Below are positions 1-8,715 of a DNA stretch of 64,000 bases, one piece after another. The stretch is from Deinococcus ficus (lineage in GTDB: Bacteria > Deinococcota > Deinococci > Deinococcales > Deinococcaceae), in NCBI RefSeq assembly GCF_003444775.1, contig NZ_CP021084.1:1-64000 (forward strand), in the 5' to 3' direction. Under the pieces are notes generated by a model. That model saw only the letters and a list, made by a program, of their open reading frames with translations. It did not search any database and was not told the origin of the DNA. Each line of letters begins with the position of its first letter. Position 1 is the stretch's first letter. The translations under genes were made by a program, and so were the position numbers.

Positions 1-831
1 ATGACTCAAGATGCTCCGCTGCACACCAGCGATCCCCACGTCGGCCGCCGCTTCCAGGGACGGCACGGTGAACAGTCTGTTCTCAGCCGCCATGGTGACC
101 GCTACCTCCTCAGCATTCCTGGCAGCACCCTCACCACGGTGATCCCGGCGTCGCAGCTCGACCGGCACATCGAAGTCGAGGAGGGATGGGCGCGCAGCGC
201 TCAGGCGCGGCAGCAGCAGCGGGACACCGAGGCGGCAGCTGCTGAGGCCGAGACCTGGCTGCCTTACCGGGTCTTCGCAGCGGGCTTCCCGACGCTGCGC
301 TGCGCGAACGTCCGGCGGACGCTGGAAACGCCGATGCGCCGGCACGGTCAGGTGCTGCCCCGCCACGCCCTCACCGAAGGCCTGCTGAGCGAAGGAGGGG
401 TGCTCAACGCGGACCGCACGCGCCTCGACATGCCGGGAGGCAGCTTCTTCACCCCGGACGTGCTCACGAAAACCGCGTTCGATTACGCCGGGTGGCTCAG
501 CGACACCGTCACCGTCTGGCGACTGGAGCGGGGAGGTACCGGACCGGTGTCTGGCGCGTCCCGCCCGGACGCACCGGGGGTTTGCCAGGCCGTGCGCGAC
601 CATCTCGCCCACACTGGCCTCCCCACCGTGCATGACATCGCCGGCGACCGCTCGGCTCACTGGCACAGCGGGTGCCTGAGCAAACCGGACCTACAGCGGT
701 ACTTCAGCGCGTTCTGGGACGACCTGCGCCTCGCCGGGTACGACACCACGCGTTACCTGGTCCCACGCCGCGCCCTGCGGTTCGCCGCGGGAGAAGTGGC
801 ATACGACGCGCGACTGGCCCGGTGCGCATGA
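1..831 (+). CDS. Hypothetical protein, start possibly upstream of the window
   Basis: This 276-codon frame opens on an ATG at the first base of the window, so the true start could lie further upstream. I recognise no domain. What can be seen is a helical, Ala/Gln/Glu-rich stretch around residues 65-85 and an aromatic- and Arg-rich C-terminal third. It has no signal peptide or membrane segment. Its stop codon overlaps the start of the next gene by four bases (ATGA), so the two are probably co-translated. Codon use is GC-rich like its neighbours. Confidence 0.7.
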   Translation: MTQDAPLHTSDPHVGRRFQGRHGEQSVLSRHGDRYLLSIPGSTLTTVIPASQLDRHIEVEEGWARSAQARQQQRDTEAAAAEAETWLPYRVFAAGFPTLRCANVRRTLETPMRRHGQVLPRHALTEGLLSEGGVLNADRTRLDMPGGSFFTPDVLTKTAFDYAGWLSDTVTVWRLERGGTGPVSGASRPDAPGVCQAVRDHLAHTGLPTVHDIAGDRSAHWHSGCLSKPDLQRYFSAFWDDLRLAGYDTTRYLVPRRALRFAAGEVAYDARLARCA

Positions 832-1091
832 CGGCCGGCCAGGTGACCCTTCCGGAGGGCCGTGCCTCCCGAGCCCGCGAGATCGCGGTCCTGACCGTCC
901 ACTGTGCGCTGGACACCCACCTGCGAACCAAAGCCCTTGGCCTCAAAGCACAGGGCCTTGGGCGTGAGGCGGCGCGGCAGCACCTGCTGCTGGACGTCCA
1001 GGCCGCCGGCGCGCTGATCGGCATTGACGCTCAGGACGTTCACCACGTGGTATGTGGAGGCCTGCTGCGGGCCGAGGGATTCGCCCTGTGA
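828..1091 (+). CDS. Small hypothetical protein, 87 aa
   Basis: I chose the ATG at 828 because it overlaps the previous stop codon as ATGA, the usual sign of translational coupling; the same frame is open further upstream but only as a shadow of the preceding gene. The product has no membrane segment or signal peptide. Its middle contains a short near-repeat (LRTKALGLKAQGLGREAARQ, about residues 29-48) that looks like a helix or helix-turn-helix scaffold. That is suggestive only; the function is unknown. Confidence 0.65.
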   Translation: MTAGQVTLPEGRASRAREIAVLTVHCALDTHLRTKALGLKAQGLGREAARQHLLLDVQAAGALIGIDAQDVHHVVCGGLLRAEGFAL

Positions 1092-1158
1092 GCGTGATGG
1101 GGTTGGGCGCACTCTCCCCCGCTGCCCCCCAGGGCGCGGTCAACCTTGCGCCCGCGAC

Positions 1159-1178
1159 CACCCACGTGCGGGCAGGAT
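1159..1178 (+). promoter_or_regulatory. CACCCA-type promoter of the lipoprotein gene at 1185
   Basis: CACCCA at 1159-1164 lies 14 bases before a -10-like CAGGAT (1173-1178), and the GTG start follows six bases later. The layout matches about 14 other promoters in the window and implies a leaderless transcript. Confidence 0.5.
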
Positions 1179-1184
1179 GAAAGA

Positions 1185-1904
1185 GTGAAACGCCTGATTG
1201 TCGGTTCCCTGCTCAGCACCCTGATTCTCGCCTCCTGCGGGAAAGACGACGTGATCGTCGAGCCTCTCCCCTCCTTCCCGGCCGTGACCACGGTGAGCGG
1301 CACCGTGCACCTCGGCACGCAGATGGACGGCACGACCACCAACGCGCACACGGACGCAGACGCCGCCGGGAAGACGTTGAAGGTGTTCGTGAACAGCAGC
1401 GCCGGAGACGGCACGAGCACGACCACCACGGTCGGCAGTGACCTGAAGTACACCGTGACGCTGCCCACGCCCAAGGACACGGAGCTCACGCCGCTTGACT
1501 TCTCCATGTTCGACACCTGCACCTTCACCAAGAAGTTCGTCACAGAAGGGACCCGCGGTTCCGGCGCGAACTTCACCCTCGAAGCGCACCCGGACACCCC
1601 GCACTACCTGATGCCGGCCCTGCTGGTCCGGTCCGGCGCGAACGCGACGGGCACGACCATGGGCGTGTCGTACGTCAACCAGGACAGCCGCGTCACCATC
1701 GCCGGCACCTGCAAGAGCCCGGACTCGAAGACCACCATGACCCTCGACCTCGACGTGACCTTCAAGAAAGGCTGGAACATCGTCAAGCAGGTCACCACCC
1801 GAGTCGCCAACGGGGACGGCACGAACACGGACACCTACACGGCGACGAACGCCAGTGGGCCTGTGGACCTGTACGCCACGTTCCAGTACCACCTCGCCCC
1901 CTGA
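1185..1904 (+). CDS. Secreted lipoprotein, 239 aa
   Basis: The GTG at 1185 gives a textbook lipoprotein signal (MKRLIVGSLLSTLILASC) with a LASC lipobox and the lipidated Cys at residue 18; the earlier in-frame ATG at 1146 would bury that signal. The mature part is Thr/Asp-rich and beta-prone, as for a surface domain. Its C-terminal portion (a Cys, then alternating hydrophobic residues leading into KKGWNIV) resembles the secreted protein at 44314 (a Cys followed by NLVRGWNVI), so the two are probably paralogues of a Deinococcus envelope family. Function unknown. A terminator hairpin follows. Confidence 0.85.
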   Translation: MKRLIVGSLLSTLILASCGKDDVIVEPLPSFPAVTTVSGTVHLGTQMDGTTTNAHTDADAAGKTLKVFVNSSAGDGTSTTTTVGSDLKYTVTLPTPKDTELTPLDFSMFDTCTFTKKFVTEGTRGSGANFTLEAHPDTPHYLMPALLVRSGANATGTTMGVSYVNQDSRVTIAGTCKSPDSKTTMTLDLDVTFKKGWNIVKQVTTRVANGDGTNTDTYTATNASGPVDLYATFQYHLAP

Positions 1905-1927
1905 CCCTCCCCGGGCCCTGTGCTCTG

Positions 1928-1959
1928 ACCGGCCGCAACTCTTCGGAGGGGCGGCCGGT
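1928..1959 (+). terminator. Terminator hairpin
   Basis: A perfect 9-bp stem (1928-1936 with 1951-1959) is followed by a short T-rich tail, just downstream of the lipoprotein gene. Confidence 0.6.
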
Positions 1960-2031
1960 TCATTTGGCACTTCCGCAGCGGGCGTTCGAGGCTGGCCAGC
2001 GCCAATGGGATTCCGCCTGGGAAGGATCCGC

Positions 2032-2427
2032 ATGTATGAACTGCCTTCTGCATGCGGGACGGTGGTGCCTGACATCGTCCGGGCGGCCCTCCCCGCGCTG
2101 GCCTTCTCCCGCGCCGCAGCCGAGCATCTCCGCAACTATCTCCTCCAGCACGGCGAACTTCTGCCGTTGACCCTGGACGGTGAAGAGGAGGCGTACTTCA
2201 TCTACCACGCCGTCCGCCACCCGCGAGTCATGGATCCAGCTCGTGAAGGCGACGCTGGCTTTCACTTCCGGCGTGACCGGATCGGCGGGCATCACTTCTT
2301 CCAGCTGCGGCGGTACACCACGTTCTTTGTCAGCGATCAGTTTACTGAGGCGTATTCCACCGCCAACTTGACAGGGCTGAAGTTCCGGGAGGTCTGGCCT
2401 GAAGCGCAGAAAGGGCCGAACCGGTGA
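2032..2427 (+). CDS. Imm11/DUF1629-like protein, 131 aa
   Basis: The C-terminal half ends in a pattern I recognise from the Imm11/DUF1629 family: FFVSDQFTEA, then a helix, then TGLKFREVW. Members are found beside polymorphic toxins and as stand-alone orphans. I chose the ATG at 2032 because GGAAGG lies 7 bases upstream; an in-frame ATG at 2005 is possible. The protein is shorter than family members I recall (around 190 residues), so the N-terminal region may be lost or reduced. There is no toxin gene next to it, so an immunity role is only a possibility. Confidence 0.6.
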   Translation: MYELPSACGTVVPDIVRAALPALAFSRAAAEHLRNYLLQHGELLPLTLDGEEEAYFIYHAVRHPRVMDPAREGDAGFHFRRDRIGGHHFFQLRRYTTFFVSDQFTEAYSTANLTGLKFREVWPEAQKGPNR

Positions 2428-2481
2428 CCACTGCCCAGCGAGGCGCGTCCGGCTGAGGTCGCCCCGGCGAATTGTGAGCAT

Positions 2482-2511
2482 TTGACAGTTTCACCCACCT
2501 GCACACAGAGT
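2482..2511 (+). promoter_or_regulatory. Promoter with TTGACA, CACCCA and a -10-like CAGAGT
   Basis: TTGACA (2482-2487) is spaced 18 bases from CAGAGT (2506-2511). CACCCA (2492-2497) lies in the spacer, 14 bases before the -10. The ATG at 2517 follows five bases after the -10. Confidence 0.5.
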
Positions 2512-2516
2512 GACGT

Positions 2517-3074
2517 ATGAAGCCCTCTCTCCTGACCCTGCTGCTGCTCGGCTCACTGCTGAGCAGTTGCGGTGACAAGAACGCCGCGTCCAAAGACATC
2601 CTGCAGGCGGCCCTGCCCCAGGATGCCGGCCCCGCCTGCGTCCCCGTGGACACGACCTTCATTGAGGTCCTCGACGAGGGCTCGTACGACCTGGAGATGT
2701 ACAGCGAGAACCTGCACGCCCGCGCGGCGGATGCTGGACTGCTCAGCGTCAGCGACGGCACCGAAACGAGTGCCACGGGCACCACCTATCCCGTCAAGGT
2801 CGTCAAGCACACGCCTCTGTTCAAGGACATCATCGGCAAAGTCAATGCCGACCAGCTGTGCTACGGCGCCTTCGCCAAGTCCGTGATCGACACCTTCGAA
2901 GTCACCGACGAGGGGAAGGGCGCCACAGCGAAGGTCGTCCGGCCCGTGGACCGCGAAGAATGGGCCACCGACCCGGTCACCACGGCGCTGGGAGTCCGGG
3001 TGCCTGATTCTGCCCGTGAGGTGCGGTTCAAACGCGACGGCGACCGCTGGTTTGCGAGCGACGCGCAGAACTGA
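2517..3074 (+). CDS. Lipoprotein, 185 aa
   Basis: The N-terminus (MKPSLLTLLLLGSLLSSC) is a clear type II signal peptide with lipobox LSSC and the lipidated Cys at residue 18. The mature domain is acidic, has two further Cys residues (near 38 and 114) that could pair, and ends in a beta-rich segment (VRFKRDGDRWFASDAQN) resembling the last strands of small lipocalin- or NTF2-like secreted domains; that resemblance is weak. The promoter places the start codon right behind the -10 box, and a strong terminator follows, so this is a monocistronic unit. Confidence 0.85.
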   Translation: MKPSLLTLLLLGSLLSSCGDKNAASKDILQAALPQDAGPACVPVDTTFIEVLDEGSYDLEMYSENLHARAADAGLLSVSDGTETSATGTTYPVKVVKHTPLFKDIIGKVNADQLCYGAFAKSVIDTFEVTDEGKGATAKVVRPVDREEWATDPVTTALGVRVPDSAREVRFKRDGDRWFASDAQN

Positions 3075-3092
3075 CCGGCACCACTCCTTCCA

Positions 3093-3138
3093 TTCAGGCG
3101 GGCGCTTCACACCCAGGCAGGTGAAGCGCCCGCCTGAA
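3093..3138 (+). terminator. Strong hairpin terminator
   Basis: A perfect 18-bp inverted repeat (3093-3110 with 3121-3138) with a 10-base loop. There is no long T-run, so it may act as a terminator or as an RNA-stabilising 3' end. Confidence 0.7.
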
Positions 3139-3143
3139 CAGCA

Positions 3144-3165
3144 TTCACCCGCAGTGGCGGGTGGA
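3144..3165 (+). promoter_or_regulatory. TTCACC hairpin
   Basis: TTCACCC starts a stem (CACCCGC with GCGGGTG, loop AGTG) that ends 8 bases before the ATG at 3174. One of 14 such elements in the window. Confidence 0.5.
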
Positions 3166-3173
3166 CGACTGGC

Positions 3174-3539
3174 ATGAAACCCTTCCAGATGCTCGGACCC
3201 ATCGAAATCCTCGACCCCGCCACCGCCGCCGGGTACCTCGGCGACCAGGACCTCAGCTTCACCGCGGACCTGCAGACGGCCACGTCTTTCGCGCCGATGC
3301 ATGCGCCCCGGCCCCTGAAGCAGGCGAGTGTCAGCCACGCCGAACTGCAGCGCACGCTCGAACGCGGGCAGGACCTCTTCCTGATGGTCGGCGAGCGCCA
3401 CCCCGACGCGGCGACCATCCGCGAAGCCGTGCTCGTCATCAGCGACCCCGAGCGGCTGGAACGCACCCGCAGCCTGTTCCAGGCCGGCCACCCGCAGGCC
3501 CAGGCGCGGCTGAACGAACTGATCGAAGCGTCCCTCTGA
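3174..3539 (+). CDS. Hypothetical protein, 121 aa
   Basis: A small soluble protein with no recognisable domain. The central part (HAELQRTLERGQDLFLMVGE) is helix then strand, and the C-terminal half has a repeated Arg/Ala helix pattern (ERLERTRSLFQAG, then ARLNELIEA). The ATG at 3174 has no Shine-Dalgarno site, and the TTCACC hairpin sits directly before it. The gene is followed after 31 bases by a second orphan gene with its own AGGAG site, so the two may form an operon. Confidence 0.75.
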   Translation: MKPFQMLGPIEILDPATAAGYLGDQDLSFTADLQTATSFAPMHAPRPLKQASVSHAELQRTLERGQDLFLMVGERHPDAATIREAVLVISDPERLERTRSLFQAGHPQAQARLNELIEASL

Positions 3540-3570
3540 CCGGCCCCGACCACGTCCACAGGAGCTTGCC

Positions 3571-4005
3571 ATGATCCACCTCGACCGCCAATGCCCGAAC
3601 TTCCCCATGCTCCGCCACCACTCCACCAGCGGAGAAGTCCAGTGGGGCTACGCGGGGGCAGGACCGGCAGACACCGCGCTGTCCATCCTGCACCACCTGC
3701 TCCCCCTCCCTGCCGCCGCGCCGAGAACCCACGAGGACATCGCTCAGCAGCTCGGCATGCCCGTCGGCGCTGACCTCGACGAACTCGACCTGGACCACGA
3801 GAGCCGCGAGCGCCTGGACAACCAGTATTTCGACCTCGCCGAGCAGCTGCCGGTCCGGCTGTATGACGGCAGTTACGTCAGCAAGCGCGTGTGGGTTCTG
3901 CATCAGCCGTTCAAGGAGCACTTCCTGGCGCCGCTCGATCAGGACCGCAGTCACACGCTGGACGTCCAGGACCTTCACCGCTGGATCGCCGCGCAGCCCC
4001 AGTAA
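3571..4005 (+). CDS. DUF6166-like protein, 144 aa
   Basis: Residues 25-45 (VQWGYAGAGPADTALSILHH) match the pattern I remember for DUF6166, where G-Y-x-G-x-G-P-x-x-x-A precedes a hydrophobic helix; such proteins occur in plasmids and phages and have no known role. The remainder is acidic (DELDLDHESRERLDNQYFDL) and ends in a Trp-containing helix. AGGAGCTTGCC precedes the ATG at a good Shine-Dalgarno distance. A terminator hairpin follows. Confidence 0.75.
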   Translation: MIHLDRQCPNFPMLRHHSTSGEVQWGYAGAGPADTALSILHHLLPLPAAAPRTHEDIAQQLGMPVGADLDELDLDHESRERLDNQYFDLAEQLPVRLYDGSYVSKRVWVLHQPFKEHFLAPLDQDRSHTLDVQDLHRWIAAQPQ

Positions 4006-4011
4006 TCAGCC

Positions 4012-4046
4012 GCACAGGCGCCCCTCGCCGCAGGGAGCGCCTGTGC
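4012..4046 (+). terminator. Terminator hairpin
   Basis: A perfect 10-bp stem, 4012-4021 with 4037-4046, immediately after the stop codon at 4005. Confidence 0.6.
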
Positions 4047-4081
4047 TGTCATGGCGCGTGGGCAGGCTCCGTTCGGACGAC

Positions 4082-4101
4082 CACCCTCGCGTGTTTACGC
4101 T
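4082..4101 (+). promoter_or_regulatory. CACCC-type promoter of the gene at 4111
   Basis: CACCC at 4082-4086 is 14 bases before TACGCT (4096-4101). The downstream gene has a Shine-Dalgarno site, so a short leader is likely. Confidence 0.55.
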
Positions 4102-4110
4102 GGACAGGAG

Positions 4111-4797
4111 ATGACGAGTCCCCCTGCCACCCCTGACCAGATCCAGGACATCACGCAGCAGATCAACCGCATGCAGCGCAGCGGCATGATCATCCGCAAC
4201 ATCGATGCCCACGCCCACTTCCAGGATTTTGCTCAGATGATCAAGGGGCTGAACATCCACGTGACGCCGAATGCCCCGATCGAGGATCGCGGGCGGGTGC
4301 GGTTTAACCCCATGCATCCCGGCAGCGTTCCAGGGGACGCCCTGACCCTGCTGCTCAAGATCAGGATCGTCGAGCGTCTTCTCGGCCAGCCGGGCACGCC
4401 GGAACGCGCCGGGCACATCTGGCGGCTGCTCAGCGCCGCAGGGCCCGGCCAGCCGGTCCCGACCCTGCAGACTCTGATCGCAGCCCTGGCAGGCACCTCC
4501 GACGCGGGCCGGGCTGACGCGGCCGCCCTGGAGCAGCTGGGCCGGCATTTCTCGCCCATGCTGGACGGGGAAGGCATGCTGCCCGCGCCCCGGGCGGTGA
4601 TCAACTACGACCTGCTGCGCACACCGGCGCCGCTCAGGGACGCGACCCGGCTGATGCTGTACCACCAGGTGATCGAGGAGTCGCGCCAGCGGAAGAACCC
4701 GGTGGTGCTGATCGACCAGCACGACGCGGGCCTGGCGGACGTGCAGACGCAGCTCCAGCTTCAGTCGGGCGGCAACCTGCACGTCCACCTGTACTGA
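4111..4797 (+). CDS. Hypothetical protein, 228 aa
   Basis: I chose the ATG at 4111 because ACAGGAG sits directly before it and the promoter-like TACGCT lies at 4096; the frame opens earlier at 4051 but that would start upstream of the promoter. The protein is soluble, begins with a polar helix (DQIQDITQQINRMQRSG), has a His-rich patch near residue 32 (DAHAHF), and contains several amphipathic helices. HAHF could bind metal, but no hydrolase motif set is visible. It is followed after 15 bases by a membrane-anchored protein gene. Confidence 0.75.
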   Translation: MTSPPATPDQIQDITQQINRMQRSGMIIRNIDAHAHFQDFAQMIKGLNIHVTPNAPIEDRGRVRFNPMHPGSVPGDALTLLLKIRIVERLLGQPGTPERAGHIWRLLSAAGPGQPVPTLQTLIAALAGTSDAGRADAAALEQLGRHFSPMLDGEGMLPAPRAVINYDLLRTPAPLRDATRLMLYHQVIEESRQRKNPVVLIDQHDAGLADVQTQLQLQSGGNLHVHLY

Positions 4798-4812
4798 CCC
4801 GGGAGGAGCGGC

Positions 4813-5238
4813 ATGAACCACATTCGAACCATCGCCGTGGCGGCCGTCCTCGGTCTGCTCATCGCAGGCTACGTGGCCTGGCGCGGCCTGGCACGCACGC
4901 TCGTGGCGCGCCCCGTCGTCATCACCGAACTTGGCGAGAACCGCCTGCAGGTCGTCTGTGACGGCACGCTGCACACGACCCTGAACAACCGCTTCGAGAT
5001 CACGCGCGGCGATCAGACCTGGCTCGCCACGGAAGGCCAGCGCAATGAACTGCGCACGAGCGTGTACCAGGTGCTCTCGCACGGGCGGCCCGGCCCGGCC
5101 CTCAGCGAACTCCAGCAGAAGGGCTGCAACCTCTACCTCACGGCCGGACAGCCGCAGCTCATCCAGTTTCTCAGTGGGGAATCGCACGCGGTCAAGGACG
5201 AACTGGTGCGGCGCATGATGGCACTGAACGGGCCCTGA
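4813..5238 (+). CDS. Membrane-anchored hypothetical protein, 141 aa
   Basis: A hydrophobic segment at residues 5-26 (TIAVAAVLGLLIAGYVAW) works as an uncleaved signal anchor, leaving a ~110-residue domain outside the membrane. That domain has two Cys residues (near 49 and 105) that could form a disulfide. GGGAGGAGCGGC before the ATG is a strong ribosome binding site. It lies 15 bases behind the previous gene and is probably co-transcribed. Function unknown. Confidence 0.8.
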   Translation: MNHIRTIAVAAVLGLLIAGYVAWRGLARTLVARPVVITELGENRLQVVCDGTLHTTLNNRFEITRGDQTWLATEGQRNELRTSVYQVLSHGRPGPALSELQQKGCNLYLTAGQPQLIQFLSGESHAVKDELVRRMMALNGP

Positions 5239-5429
5239 GCATTCCGGAACGGCGCCCCGGACGTGCCTGACGAGGGGGCCGGCGCCACACCACCTCCCCC
5301 TGCGGACGTCCGCCCGCGAGTCTCCTGGTGACCCGGCAACAGCGCGACCCTCCACCAGGCCGGAGGGTCGCGGGACAGCGAGAAGCTGGGCGCCACCGGT
5401 GGACAGCAGGCGCGCCGTAACCCCACCCT

Positions 5430-5451
5430 TTCACCCCCGCCTGGCGGGGGT
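5430..5451 (+). promoter_or_regulatory. TTCACC hairpin
   Basis: TTC followed by an 8-bp stem (ACCCCCGC with GCGGGGGT, loop CTG), 14 bases before the ATG at 5466. Confidence 0.5.
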
Positions 5452-5465
5452 CTTCGTCTGTCACC

Positions 5466-6230
5466 ATGTCCAGTCTCTCCCACGGATTTGACGAGGAGTG
5501 CGCCCTCCGCCGTCAGTCCAGACCCCACACTGTGGCCCTGCGCGCCGGTCAGGCCCTCAGTCTGGGGCGGGTGCCGGACGCGGCCCTGCTTGCACAGCTG
5601 GCTGCGGAGTACGACCCGGAGTGCGGGCCCGCGCAGCCCACGCCGGCGCCTGCCGGGCACGCGCCACTCAATGTGCCGCTGGCCCGGCGGCTCGCGGACG
5701 ACCCACGGCTGTTCCTGCTGCCGCCGCACACCCCGCACCTGAGCTGGATCATCTACGGGTTTTTTCTGCATGAAGGCCTGGGCCGGTGCATCGACACGTA
5801 CCGTCTCGCGCTCGACTGCGCCAGGCGGTACCGTCCGTTCGCTGTCCCGGTCCCGGCCACCACCGCGGCGCTGCGCGCCCTGTGGAAGAGCCAGCACCGG
5901 GACCGGGCCCTGGAGCGCACGCCTGTGTCCGGTCTGAGCGCCGAGCTGCTGCTCAGCCTGCCCGCCCTGGATCCCTCAGCGATCCGGTTGTGGCTGCTGC
6001 GGGCCCGTCGCCTGCGCAGCGAGACCGCCATCACGCCCTCGCAGGGCAGCTCGGCGCGGCTCCTGGCCATCGACGCGGCCGTTTCGGGCCTCGGTGTGCG
6101 CGGCGGTGACCACCTGATCTGGGCTGTGGTGGCCACGGACAATCCCGCCCGGGGGCGCAGCCTGCACGGCCTGCACGTGGACACTTCGGACCCGGCCGCG
6201 TCACGCCCGGAGGTGGACACCATGACATGA
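5466..6230 (+). CDS. Hypothetical protein, 254 aa
   Basis: A soluble protein, Arg- and Leu-rich, without a domain I recognise. The middle (residues 90-125, with SWIIYGFFLHEGLG and then CARRYRP) is the most hydrophobic part but too short and polar for a convincing membrane span. The last 40 residues are low-complexity and polar. The ATG lacks a Shine-Dalgarno site and lies behind a TTCACC hairpin. Its 3' end faces the peptide-binding protein gene across a bidirectional terminator. Confidence 0.75.
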   Translation: MSSLSHGFDEECALRRQSRPHTVALRAGQALSLGRVPDAALLAQLAAEYDPECGPAQPTPAPAGHAPLNVPLARRLADDPRLFLLPPHTPHLSWIIYGFFLHEGLGRCIDTYRLALDCARRYRPFAVPVPATTAALRALWKSQHRDRALERTPVSGLSAELLLSLPALDPSAIRLWLLRARRLRSETAITPSQGSSARLLAIDAAVSGLGVRGGDHLIWAVVATDNPARGRSLHGLHVDTSDPAASRPEVDTMT

Positions 6231-6231
6231 G

Positions 6232-6264
6232 TGAGCCGCGCTGCCTCTGAAGCAGCGCGGCTCA
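6232..6264. terminator. Bidirectional terminator between convergent genes
   Basis: A perfect 13-bp stem (6232-6244 with 6252-6264) with a 7-base loop, placed between the plus gene ending at 6230 and the minus gene ending at 6276. Confidence 0.75.
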
Positions 6265-6275
6265 GCGGGTCAGGG

Positions 6276-7994
<1,719 letters not shown>

Positions 7995-8196
7995 GAATTC
8001 CTCCGATCTCCAGCATGGCTGCAAGTGGGACATTTCAACAAACGGCGTCCAGGATGGGCAGTCGGCGGCCTTGCCTCCCCTGCCCCGTGGTTCCACTTCG
8101 TCCGAAATACCCGGACCTGGGTGGGGCCGGCTTTGGGCACACCCGGTGTGGCACCGGCGGCCCGCTCGGGCCGGCGCCGTTCGGCGCGAGACAAGA

Positions 8197-8229
8197 AGGC
8201 GGTGGAACGCATATAGCCCCCCACCGCCT
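8197..8229 (-). terminator. Minus-strand hairpin followed by a T-rich run
   Basis: Read on the minus strand, a perfect 9-bp stem (8221-8229 with 8197-8205) is followed by TCTTGTCT. It lies between the RNA candidate and the binding-protein gene and could end the RNA or act as an attenuator. Confidence 0.5.
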
Positions 8230-8292
8230 CCTCCGGTCTGATTGCAGAGAAGCTGCATTTCCCCCCCGGGCGCATGCTCGCTCTGTGCAGGT

Positions 8293-8363
8293 GCGAACCT
8301 CCCCAGGCCCGTCTGCATCGCGTGCACCGGTCTTGGACCCGGTACACCTGCCTCTATTGTGCC
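8293..8363 (-). ncRNA. Candidate structured RNA, copy A
   Basis: This 71-bp block is clearly related to 13299-13370 although both are non-coding. Read on the minus strand, both copies fold into the same two helices. One joins GTGTAC to GTGCAC, with differing inner pairs in each copy. The other is a GGGG tetraloop hairpin flanked by CCT and AGG. Non-identical bases keep pairing, several as G-U, which works only on the minus strand. Both start with GGCACAAT, which could be a -10 box. A hairpin with a T-rich tail lies ~65 bases downstream, ahead of the peptide-binding protein gene. I cannot assign it to a known RNA class. Confidence 0.45.
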
Positions 8364-8700
8364 AGATGCTTTGACATTTAGCTATCGTGACGCCCCGCTT
8401 TCTGCGTGTTCTCTGGGACGCGCCTCAGCCGACCGGGCCGCTGCACCGCAGGGCACCGCACCCGGCCGCGTCCCACACGCGCGGACCCGCATCCACCAGC
8501 GACGGATTGAGCGTGCATCCGGCCCGGCGACCACACCCCATCTCACCCTGACGGGTGCCGGCCCATCCATGCCACCCACCCACAATCCCGGCCGGAAGGC
8601 GCGCCGCACTGCCGTCTGCGCCGCAGAACTCCGCCCTCCATACCCGTTTTTCACGTCTGACTCAAGCCGTACTGTCACGACACCGTCAGGAAAACGTCTC

Positions 8701-8706
8701 TATGCT
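8701..8706 (+). promoter_or_regulatory. -10 box TATGCT, leaderless-type
   Basis: TATGCT lies nine bases before the ATG at 8716, and no Shine-Dalgarno site is present. Confidence 0.45.
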
Positions 8707-8715
8707 GAAAGCATC

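Larger units (their letters stand above)
7995..8715. other. Intergenic region, 721 bp
   Basis: No convincing gene. From left to right it holds the 5' region of the binding-protein gene, a minus-strand terminator-like hairpin (8197-8229), the structured RNA candidate (8293-8363), an isolated TTGACA (8371), and a CTCACCC/GGGTG hairpin at 8542-8557. It ends with the promoter of the LysM gene (TATGCT, 8701-8706). Plus-strand open frames here have no start signals or coding pattern. Confidence 0.5.

Noticed and set aside
1140..2135. Long minus-strand frame across the lipoprotein and Imm11-like genes
   Set aside because: It crosses two plus-strand genes and a terminator, and its composition is a low-complexity Gly/Arg/Val shadow.
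3144..3165. TTCACC as a -35 box of an alternative sigma factor
   Set aside because: At the hairpin sites there is no -10 box at a constant distance, and the arms vary in a paired manner, which points to structure and not to a protein-read -35 hexamer.
8293..8363. Known riboswitch (TPP, cobalamin, SAM, glycine) or PyrR site
   Set aside because: Diagnostic sequence blocks of those RNAs are absent. AACCTGGGGAGGTT only loosely resembles a PyrR hairpin and does not occur before pyrimidine genes.
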